DNA of 7,295 nt, from assembly GCA_938014865.1 (NCBI GenBank), contig CALLQJ010000209.1, positions 1 to 7,295 of the forward strand, read 5' to 3'. The notes under the pieces were generated by a model. It saw only the letters and a program-made list of their open reading frames with translations, was not told the origin of the DNA and searched no databases. A program made the translations under genes and the position numbers. This stretch comes from an uncultured Fastidiosipila sp. GTDB taxonomy: Bacteria; Bacillota; Clostridia; Saccharofermentanales; Fastidiosipilaceae. Shown one piece after another: positions 1 through 5,074 of the stretch; the stretch's first letter is position 1; the number at the start of each line of letters is the position of its first letter.

Positions 1-247
1 CAAGCGGCTGAAAGCGCTGCATGTACAGGATACGCACGGCGAAGGGGACGATCACCTGGCGCCTTTTTACGGCACGATCCCCTGGCCTCCGATTATGAAG
101 ACCTTAAAAGAAATCGGTTTTTGCCATGACCTGGCCTTTGAAATTCACCTGATGACCCGCAATATGCCCGATGCGCTGCGCGAGTCGCAGCTGCGGCATC
201 TTTGCGATATCGGACATTATCTTATAAAGCTTTATGAAGAAGCCTGA
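1..247 (+). CDS. Sugar phosphate isomerase/epimerase-like TIM-barrel protein, C-terminal fragment
   Basis: An open frame enters at the left edge (complete codons from base 2) and ends at a TGA at 245-247, giving 81 visible residues. The segment LHVQDTHGEGDDHLAPFYG followed by TIPW matches the pattern H-x-x-D-x-x-G-x-x-D-x-H-x-x-P-x-x-G-x-I-x-W near the C-terminus of xylose-isomerase-like (AP endonuclease 2 family) sugar isomerases and epimerases. There the Asp and His residues bind the divalent metal. The later FEIH carries the Glu that normally closes the metal site. The substrate cannot be read from this piece; hexulose epimerases, inosose or hydroxypyruvate isomerases and sugar-phosphate epimerases all share it. 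It converges on the GH32 gene, has no visible link to the operators further right, and ends at its own hairpin terminator. The family call is fairly firm; the function is open. Confidence 0.75.
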   Translation, partial: KRLKALHVQDTHGEGDDHLAPFYGTIPWPPIMKTLKEIGFCHDLAFEIHLMTRNMPDALRESQLRHLCDIGHYLIKLYEEA

Positions 248-258
248 AGCATCGAAAG

Positions 259-286
259 AGGCGGCCTTTCCGGGGGCCGCCTTTTT
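259..286 (+). terminator. Rho-independent terminator of the isomerase-like gene
   Basis: AGGCGGCC (259-266) pairs perfectly with GGCCGCCT (275-282) around an 8-base loop, and a run of T follows (282-286). The stem can extend outward with A-T pairs. It begins 11 bases after the stop codon. Read on the minus strand, the same hairpin is followed by TCTTTC, so it may also weakly stop transcripts from the GH32 gene, whose stop codon is at 350. Confidence 0.85.
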
Positions 287-349
287 GTGGGATTTTGCAT
301 TCAGAATATCCTCTTTTTGGAACGCTCAGGCTTTATGCCAGACGAGTTT

Positions 350-1825
350 TTATTCTGTTTCATATTCATAGCTGTTAATATTCTGAGGAAGCTCATGAAA
401 TTCCAGATCGAAGATCCCGTCTGATTTAAATAAGATCTTGTCTGCTGCTTCAGGCGGCGCAATCAGCGAGGTCATCACCTTTTCGCCCTCATTGCAGAAG
501 ACTTCAATTGAATATTTATCCATCAGAATCCGGATGCTTACCCCGTCCTCTTTGGCTTCCAGCGCCATGCTCCGGCTTGCCAGAAGATCTTTTCGCATAC
601 CGCAGCGGCCGCGGTCGGTCGTGAAGATCTCTTTTTCGCCGTCATAGGTCAAGGCGGTGAAATATTTATCGTCAGCGGCGAGCTTCAGCGCTAAGTGCCT
701 CAGGTTTTCGGGCGAGAAGCGGAGGGTCATATCGAAGACCGTTCCGCGGATGCCTTCAAAGCTCCTGAACTCCGCTGCCGAGACATCTTCTAAACGGATG
801 GTATTCCGATAATAATTTTCTAATTCCCGGACCGGCTTCTGCCGAAGTCTGCCGTCTTGAATGCTTAATTCCCGGGGGACGGTCATGGCACCGGCCCAGA
901 CCGCATCATCCGGATAAATATGGTTATGCCAGTTTCCCATCCAGACGATCATAATGCGGCGATTATCCGAGCTTTGCATGGTCTGTGCGGCATAAAAGTC
1001 CATGCCGTAATCCAGAGCCGCCAGATAGTCCCGCTCAAAACGTTTGGTCTCATAATCAAAGCGTCCGAGAATATAGATATTATTGTGCCCGTTATGAAAG
1101 TCCAGGCCTTCTGCCCGCATTTCCTGAGGCGAGACCAGCAGCAGATCATGCCCATCCAGAGAGAAGAAGTCCGGGCACTCCCACATTTTTCCGTATTGAT
1201 TAAAGCTTTGAGCCAGGATCGTTTCATAGCGCCAGTCTTTCAGGTTTTCTGAAGAAAATAAGAGAATCTGTCCGCTGCCGTCCTCTCCCCGGTTCGCGGC
1301 CACGGCATAAAATTGTCCCTTTGCGCGCCAGACTTTGGGATCCCGGAAATCATAAGGCGAGGCCTTTTCCGGAATATTTTTTCCTGTGATGAGCGGATTT
1401 TCCGAAAACTTTTTATAGTTCACCCCGTCCCCGCAGGCGGCAGACTGCGTCTGCAGCGACTTTTTCGGAGAAATATCCTGAACACTTGTATAGAACAAGT
1501 AGTGCTTGCCCTCCCATTCAAGTGCACTGCCCGAAAAACAGCCCCCGGCATCATAGGCAAGATCCGGCGCCAAGGCACAGGGCAGAGGCGTCCACTTCAG
1601 AAAATCTTCCGATTTATAATGGCCCCAGTGCATCGGGCCCCATTCTGTATCGTAAGGATAATATTGGTAGAACAAATGGTATTGATTTTTATATTCCGAA
1701 AAACCGTTCGGATCATTGGACCAGCCGACCGGAGGCGTGATATGAAAACTCGGCCTTTCGGCGAGTGATATTTCCTTCGAAGCTTCCGCTTCATACTTTC
1801 TTGCTTGTTCTAAGCTTACACTCAT
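350..1825 (-). CDS. GH32 beta-fructofuranosidase / sucrose-6-phosphate hydrolase family enzyme, cytoplasmic
   Basis: This 491-residue protein has all three GH32 hallmarks. WSNDPNG at 35-41 holds the nucleophile Asp38. FRDP at 160-163 is the transition-state-stabilising RDP motif. WECPD at 215-219 holds the acid/base Glu216. FSGSA (97-101) and DFYAAQ (276-281) are also family-typical. The N-terminal five-blade propeller runs to about residue 335. A C-terminal beta-sandwich follows, with the usual SIEVF..EGE..MTSLI stretch at 439-455. The length is normal for bacterial enzymes. There is no signal peptide or anchor, so it should act inside the cell on sucrose, sucrose-6-phosphate, inulobiose or short fructo-oligosaccharides, releasing fructose. 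The ATG at 1825 is preceded by GAGGAA at good spacing. It is divergent from a LacI-family gene, and its promoter carries a perfect 14-base operator. No PTS gene is nearby, so the phosphorylated or free nature of the substrate is undecided. The family is certain; the substrate is inferred. Confidence 0.95.
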   Translation of the reverse strand: MSVSLEQARKYEAEASKEISLAERPSFHITPPVGWSNDPNGFSEYKNQYHLFYQYYPYDTEWGPMHWGHYKSEDFLKWTPLPCALAPDLAYDAGGCFSGSALEWEGKHYLFYTSVQDISPKKSLQTQSAACGDGVNYKKFSENPLITGKNIPEKASPYDFRDPKVWRAKGQFYAVAANRGEDGSGQILLFSSENLKDWRYETILAQSFNQYGKMWECPDFFSLDGHDLLLVSPQEMRAEGLDFHNGHNNIYILGRFDYETKRFERDYLAALDYGMDFYAAQTMQSSDNRRIMIVWMGNWHNHIYPDDAVWAGAMTVPRELSIQDGRLRQKPVRELENYYRNTIRLEDVSAAEFRSFEGIRGTVFDMTLRFSPENLRHLALKLAADDKYFTALTYDGEKEIFTTDRGRCGMRKDLLASRSMALEAKEDGVSIRILMDKYSIEVFCNEGEKVMTSLIAPPEAADKILFKSDGIFDLEFHELPQNINSYEYETE

Positions 1826-1924
1826 TTGATTTCCTCAATTCCTGATTTCTGAATTCTGACAGAGCGAAAAGCCAAAGCCCCGTGAACTTTCATCGTCCTG
1901 TAAAATAATAATTTCAATATCGAT

Positions 1925-1938
1925 ATGAAACGTTTCAT
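1925..1938. promoter_or_regulatory. LacI-type operator O1 (GH32 promoter)
   Basis: ATGAAACGTTTCAT is a perfect 14-base palindrome with the central CG typical of LacI-family operators. It begins two bases downstream of the predicted GH32 -10 element and covers the expected start point, a placement that gives repression. The same core recurs at 2049-2062 and 4394-4405. The spacing of TG relative to the central CG differs from the CcpA cre consensus by one base per half-site, so the local repressor is the better candidate. Confidence 0.85.
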
Positions 1939-1940
1939 TT

Positions 1941-1969
1941 AATATGAATATTTAATTCTGTTTTGTCAA
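1941..1969 (-). promoter_or_regulatory. Predicted sigma-A-type promoter of the GH32 gene
   Basis: On the minus strand, a consensus -35 TTGACA (1964-1969) is separated by 17 bases from CATATT (1941-1946), a 4/6 match to the -10 consensus. Transcription should start near 1934, inside operator O1. The untranslated leader would be roughly 110 bases. The strong -35 and overlapping operator suggest a promoter that is active when the repressor is released. Confidence 0.65.
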
Positions 1970-2048
1970 GTTCTTTTACAATCTAAATATTTTTCACTGA
2001 TGAATCTCTTCTTTCGCCTTATTATTCTTAATAAACAGATCTTAGCGC

Positions 2049-2062
2049 TTAAAACGTTTCAT
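2049..2062. promoter_or_regulatory. LacI-type operator O2 (divergent region, repressor side)
   Basis: TTAAAACGTTTCAT shares its right half (ACGTTTCAT) with O1 exactly. Its left half differs at two positions, so it is an imperfect palindrome centred 124 bases from O1. It sits upstream of the likely -10 of the lacI-type gene, consistent with autoregulation. It also lies just downstream of a possible second GH32 promoter. Two operators at this distance in one divergent region could be bridged by a tetrameric repressor. Confidence 0.7.
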
Positions 2063-2072
2063 TAATTATTTT

Positions 2073-2100
2073 ATTTTATATCTTATTCATGTATGATCAA
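2073..2100 (-). promoter_or_regulatory. Possible second, upstream GH32 promoter
   Basis: On the minus strand, TTGATC (2095-2100, 4/6) and TAAAAT (2073-2078, 5/6) are 16 bases apart. Operator O2 begins ten bases downstream, so it would cover about +4 to +17. The region is very A+T rich, which makes chance matches likely; it is listed because the arrangement mimics the other two operator-controlled promoters. Confidence 0.35.
2092..2097 (+). promoter_or_regulatory. Likely -10 element for the LacI-family repressor gene
   Basis: TATGAT matches the -10 consensus at five of six bases and lies 73 bases before the start codon. No convincing -35 is seen 16-18 bases upstream; only T-rich sequence is there. 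The promoter is therefore probably weak, as is common for repressor genes. Operator O2 ends 29 bases before it. Confidence 0.4.
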
Positions 2101-2155
2101 TTTATATACGCCATAGGCGGCGCGAAACATACGGAAGTTTTAAGATTCATATGAA

Positions 2156-2160
2156 GAGGG
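2156..2160 (+). promoter_or_regulatory. Ribosome binding site that sets the repressor's TTG start
   Basis: GAGGG lies nine bases before the TTG at 2170. The nearest in-frame ATG (2194) has only an A/C-rich stretch before it. The ATG at 2163 is two bases from the site and in another frame, reaching a stop at 2181. Spacing therefore favours TTG as the start. A perfect palindrome, TTCATATGAA, lies just before the site at 2146-2155. Confidence 0.6.
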
Positions 2161-2169
2161 ATATGCCAA

Positions 2170-3168
2170 TTGACGAAGAATAAAAAACCCACCATGAAAG
2201 ATGTCGCCCGCGAGGCCGGCGTTTCCGTCGGCACGGTTTCAAATGTCATAAACGGTGTGCGCGTTCGAGAGAGCTATCGGAAAAAAGTAGAAGACGCCAT
2301 CGATACCCTGCACTACGAGGTCAATACTTATGCCCGCGGCCTGAAGCTGGCACAAAGCGGCCTTATTGCCTTAATCCTTCCTGATGTCATCAACCCTTTT
2401 TACGCAGCATTTGCGAATCATGTTGAAGCCGCTTTGTATGAAAAGGGGAAGAAAATGCTGCTGTGCTGCTCGGACGGCGTGGCAGAAAAAGAAATCACCT
2501 ATCTGAATCTTGTCCGGCAAAACAAAGTCGACGGCATCATTGCCCTGACCTATTCCGATATCGGCAACGATATTGTTGACGACACCCCGCTCGTGGTCTT
2601 TGACCGTTTTTTTGAAAATCACCACATTCCGCGCATCGCTTCGGACAATTTCTCCGGAGCCTGCCTGGCCGTCGAAAAACTTCTGGAATTCGGCTGCCGG
2701 CATCCTCTTTATATTCGTTTTCACTCCGTCTTCCCCGGCGAAGCGGACAAGCGAAAAGACGGCTATCTTTATGCCTGCGAAAAATACAATCTGAAACCGG
2801 ACTATTTAGACATGGTCGATCATGAAGACTGGAAAAACAGCCTTAAGGCCTTCATAAAAGAACATCGCCGCGCCGACGGCAGCCTCAGCTTCGACGGTGT
2901 CTTTGCCCATACGGATTTTCACGGCTACCATCTTATGGAGATGCTGCAGGATTACGGCTATGCCGTGCCGGAAGATGTCCAGATCATCGGTTTTGACGGC
3001 ATAAAAAAATTCGGCTATGACGAGCTCTTTATTTCCTCGATTTGCCAGCCGATTCAAAAACTCGCCGAAAAATGCGTTGAATTCGTGCTGGAAAAAGAGC
3101 GCTCCGACCTGCCCAGCCTGACCCTGCTGCCGGTGTCCTACAAATACGGGGGCTCCACGCTTAAATAA
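2170..3168 (+). CDS. LacI-family transcriptional repressor of the GH32/GH172 module
   Basis: This 332-residue protein has the normal LacI/GalR architecture. The N-terminal helix-turn-helix at 9-28 starts MKDVAREAGVS and has the recognition helix TVSNVIN. The hinge helix around NTYARGLK (52-59) is followed by a periplasmic-binding-protein-like sensor domain from about residue 64 (LIALILPD) to the end. Family-typical sensor segments include PFYAAFANHVE, DGIIAL (121-126), RIASDN (155-160) and IIGFDG (272-277). It should bind as a dimer or tetramer to the three operators around the divergent and GH172 promoters, and leave when a sugar inducer binds. The inducer is unknown; a fructose-containing saccharide fits the neighbours. 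Divergence from GH32, convergence with GH172 and operators in front of both support local control and probable autoregulation. The TTG start is chosen on ribosome-site spacing; starting at the ATG at 2194 would remove eight residues and keep the helix-turn-helix. Confidence 0.93.
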   Translation: MTKNKKPTMKDVAREAGVSVGTVSNVINGVRVRESYRKKVEDAIDTLHYEVNTYARGLKLAQSGLIALILPDVINPFYAAFANHVEAALYEKGKKMLLCCSDGVAEKEITYLNLVRQNKVDGIIALTYSDIGNDIVDDTPLVVFDRFFENHHIPRIASDNFSGACLAVEKLLEFGCRHPLYIRFHSVFPGEADKRKDGYLYACEKYNLKPDYLDMVDHEDWKNSLKAFIKEHRRADGSLSFDGVFAHTDFHGYHLMEMLQDYGYAVPEDVQIIGFDGIKKFGYDELFISSICQPIQKLAEKCVEFVLEKERSDLPSLTLLPVSYKYGGSTLK

Positions 3169-3245
3169 GTTCAGAACGGAAAATTCGAAAAGCAGCGGAG
3201 CGCCTGATTCTCCGCAGAAGACAGCCTTTACACACATAAAACACA

Positions 3246-3291
3246 AAAGACGCTTGCCGCTTCAGCCGCTGCCGAAACGCCAAGCGTCTTT
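3246..3291. terminator. Two-way terminator between the repressor and GH172 genes
   Basis: AAAGACGCTTG (3246-3256) and CAAGCGTCTTT (3281-3291) form a perfect 11-base-pair stem with a 24-base loop. T-rich tails follow on both strands: TCTTTCCTGTCTTTTT on plus and TCTTTTGTGTTTT on minus. It lies between the converging stop codons at 3168 and 3341 and should end both transcripts. The loop is longer than usual. Confidence 0.8.
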
Positions 3292-3340
3292 CCTGTCTTT
3301 TTCTGAGATTTTTGCCTTCTTAATTTTGTCGCCGAATGGC

Positions 3341-4366
3341 TCAGCTCATGCACAAGGCCGCATCATCCGGCAGATCCTCTGTTATGTTCTGCACATCCTT
3401 CAGATAGAAATACGCTACGCTCGTATAATCATCATAGCGGGGCCCTGTCCAGCCCAGATTATCAAGACACATTCTAAAATTTTTCTTAAAATAAATCGGA
3501 TCTTTGACATGCCAGCGATAGAGCAGAAAACGCAGCTGCTGATTATACTGCTCCTCGTTGCTGCCGTAGATTGCGTAGAGCCCGCTGTAGCGTCCCGAGA
3601 AAGTCTGGTAGCGGCGGATTTCAATGTCATTGCCGAAACCGTAAGAGCCGCCGAAGTAGTCTTCCGTTCCCGTGTAATTCAACGACGGATAGACATCGTC
3701 ATCGAGGTAGACCTTCGCTTCCCCTTCCACCCAGCAGGTATTGTGCCCGTTGATTCCCGCCGCCAGATTCATGCCGACAAAGACGCCCTCCGAGGAAATA
3801 TTGTCGGCGATCGTATAGCTTCTGCCTTTTGTGACCGGGTGTTCCTGCCGGTACTGGGCATGGAAATAGCCGCAATTCTCCGGGATGGCGCCTTTGCGGC
3901 CCGAGATCATGTAATATAAAGATTTTTCCTCCGCGCTGCGGTTTTCCATCGTTATTTTGCAGTGCTTGTAAAAAGGCATCTCCCAATAGGAATTAAAGCC
4001 CCGGCCCGGCGCGACGAGCATCATTTCGGAATCCAGGACCGCATACTTGCCGTCCCGGTCAATAAAGTTTTCGTCATAAGCAGACGCAAAAAAGGCCGAA
4101 AGCGGCACTTCGACCGACGCCTCCTCTGCCCCTTCCCAATAAATGCGGAGAATAAAGGAATGTCCGACATAGCCGGTAAACCACATATGGCTGATCATGC
4201 CCGGGCCGTCCTGATCACATAAGACCGCCGTTTCCCCGGGCTGTATCCGGATGAAAGGATTAAGCTTCTCACAGTCTTTTCCGCGAGAGCCTCCGCCCTT
4301 GCTGCCGTCGGGATTTTCTGCCGAAAAGGCAAAACTTTCATAATCTTTCAGAACATAAGGTCGCAT
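3341..4366 (-). CDS. GH172 family glycoside hydrolase (former DUF2961), candidate alpha-fructofuranosidase / difructose-anhydride enzyme
   Basis: The 341-residue protein shows the DUF2961/GH172 signature in order: GPGMISHMWFT (54-64), GRGFNSYWEMPF (121-132), WVEGEAKVYLDDD (212-224), GTEDYFGGSYGF (233-244) and RWHVKDPIYF (284-293). The two conserved acids, Glu214 in the VEGE segment and Glu235 in GTEDY, are 21 residues apart. From memory, this equals the spacing of the catalytic glutamate pair in the characterised Bifidobacterium dentium alpha-fructofuranosidase. Known GH172 members act on difructose dianhydride I or on D-arabinofuranosides; most are untested. There is no signal peptide, so the substrate must be imported. 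The ATG at 4366 has AGAGGT just upstream, and its promoter carries the same operator as the GH32 gene. Co-regulation with a beta-fructosidase favours a fructose-containing substrate. The family is near certain; the substrate is inferred. Confidence 0.92.
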   Translation of the reverse strand: MRPYVLKDYESFAFSAENPDGSKGGGSRGKDCEKLNPFIRIQPGETAVLCDQDGPGMISHMWFTGYVGHSFILRIYWEGAEEASVEVPLSAFFASAYDENFIDRDGKYAVLDSEMMLVAPGRGFNSYWEMPFYKHCKITMENRSAEEKSLYYMISGRKGAIPENCGYFHAQYRQEHPVTKGRSYTIADNISSEGVFVGMNLAAGINGHNTCWVEGEAKVYLDDDVYPSLNYTGTEDYFGGSYGFGNDIEIRRYQTFSGRYSGLYAIYGSNEEQYNQQLRFLLYRWHVKDPIYFKKNFRMCLDNLGWTGPRYDDYTSVAYFYLKDVQNITEDLPDDAALCMS

Positions 4367-4393
4367 AGATTACCTCTTTTTTACTTTAATTTT

Positions 4394-4405
4394 TGAAACG
4401 TTTCA
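4394..4405. promoter_or_regulatory. LacI-type operator O3 (GH172 promoter)
   Basis: TGAAACGTTTCA is a perfect 12-base palindrome, identical to the inner 12 bases of O1. It lies a few bases downstream of the predicted GH172 -10 and over the expected start point, as O1 does at the GH32 promoter. It is the evidence that GH172 belongs to the same regulon although it is a separate transcript. Confidence 0.85.
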
Positions 4406-4412
4406 CAAGCTT

Positions 4413-4440
4413 AGTTTACCGTATTCCCGGGCTTTTACAA
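4413..4440 (-). promoter_or_regulatory. Predicted promoter of the GH172 gene
   Basis: On the minus strand, TTGTAA (4435-4440, 4/6) and TAAACT (4413-4418, 4/6) are 16 bases apart. The predicted start, near 4406, falls at the edge of operator O3. Both hexamers are only moderate matches; the operator position is the stronger support. Confidence 0.5.
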
Positions 4441-4499
4441 GACAGCGTGAAATCATTTTTGAAGTCACAGCCGTGCCAAAGATCGTACGGCAGGCAAGA

Positions 4500-4540
4500 A
4501 AAAAGACCGCAGCGGAAAAGTCTCCCGTTCCGGTCTTTTT
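4500..4540 (-). terminator. Terminator of the iorB-paaK-ACT operon
   Basis: AAAAAGACCG (4500-4509) and CGGTCTTTTT (4531-4540) form a perfect 10-base-pair stem with a 21-base loop. On the minus strand the stem is followed by a T run (TCTTTTTTCTTG). It lies about 70 bases after the last stop codon (4612) and before the GH172 promoter, separating the operon from the glycan module. The plus-strand reading also ends in T5, so it may work both ways. Between it and 4612 there is also a small GC-rich inverted repeat, CCGGGG (4556-4561) with CCCCGG (4568-4573), without a T run. Confidence 0.8.
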
Positions 4541-4592
4541 GAGCATCTAAATCATCCGGGGTCCCTCCCCCGGCTTCAGCGTCCGCGCGCTT

Positions 4593-4610
4593 CGCTCCTT
4601 ACGCTCCTTA
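4593..4610. repeat. Perfect 9-base tandem duplication after the last operon gene
   Basis: CGCTCCTTA occurs twice head to tail, ending one base before the stop codon of the downstream ACT gene. On the minus strand each copy contains AAGGAG, a Shine-Dalgarno-like core, but no gene follows. It is flanked by the 6-base inverted repeat GTCCGC (4581-4586) and GCGGAC (4615-4620). It is probably a local slippage product or the trace of a lost junction. Confidence 0.7.
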
Positions 4611-4611
4611 C

Positions 4612-5010
4612 TCAGCGGACCTCGTAGCCCGCCTTTTCCAGACGCTCTCTGACAATCTCCGGATGTTCCACCTTGACCACCATCCCCGCGTCCGGGCCCT
4701 GCGTCGCATAAGGGTACATGTACGCGATGTCCATATCGCTGCCGATGCTGTCCAAGAGCGCCGCCAAGGTCGCACAGTGCGGCTTGATCGGCACCACAAA
4801 GACCTCGGTCGAACGGGCCATGATGTTTTTCGCGCGCAAGGCTTTGACGCCTTTTTCCGGATCATCGCAGATCATGCGCAAAATCCCGTAGTCGGCGGTA
4901 TCCGCCAGACTGAAGGAGAGAATGTTGACGCACGCATCCGCCAAGGTCTGCGCCACCTCTTTGAAGCGGCCGGCTTCGTTGCCGAGAAATACGGTAAGCT
5001 GCTGTGCCAT
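4612..5010 (-). CDS. Tandem ACT-domain protein, second copy, downstream of paaK
   Basis: This 132-residue protein consists of two ACT domains in series, about residues 1-70 and 70-132, with no catalytic domain. The first keeps the ligand-loop glycine (NEAG, Gly14) and the following helix and NILSFS strand. In the second the equivalent position is Ala80 (PHCATL), so the usual D-x-P-G pattern is missing. It aligns along its whole length with the other ACT protein of this operon (shared QQL.VF, NE.G, GILR.I, TEV, YMY), so the two are paralogues. Stand-alone tandem ACT proteins usually bind amino acids; here an aromatic amino acid sensor tied to arylacetate metabolism is the natural guess. AAAGGAA precedes the ATG at 5010. 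It lies 64 bases after paaK and is the last gene before the operon terminator. Confidence 0.88.
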   Translation of the reverse strand: MAQQLTVFLGNEAGRFKEVAQTLADACVNILSFSLADTADYGILRMICDDPEKGVKALRAKNIMARSTEVFVVPIKPHCATLAALLDSIGSDMDIAYMYPYATQGPDAGMVVKVEHPEIVRERLEKAGYEVR

Positions 5011-5074
5011 GTCTTCGTTCCTTTCTGTCTAATCATCTGAACGACCGCCCTTGCCGGAAAAACCGCATGAAAAA

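Noticed and set aside
1036..1047. A fourth AAACGTTT core inside the GH32 gene (CAAAACGTTTGG), a possible intragenic auxiliary operator.
   Set aside because: The outer bases do not match the TTTCAT half shared by the other three sites, and it is explained by the codons for Lys-Arg-Phe of the enzyme.
1925..1938. The operators could be CcpA cre sites for carbon catabolite repression.
   Set aside because: The cre consensus places TG and CA one base further from the central CG in each half; the spacing here fits a dedicated LacI-family repressor, which lies next door.
3257..3280. The long terminator loop between repressor and GH172 as a riboswitch or small RNA.
   Set aside because: Only short, inconsistent internal pairings are visible, and the perfect 11-base-pair stem with T-rich tails on both strands is sufficiently explained as a two-way terminator.
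3254..3919. A 221-codon plus-strand open frame opposite the GH172 gene and terminator.
   Set aside because: It starts within the two-way terminator stem and runs antisense to clear GH172 motifs, with no protein-like domain of its own.
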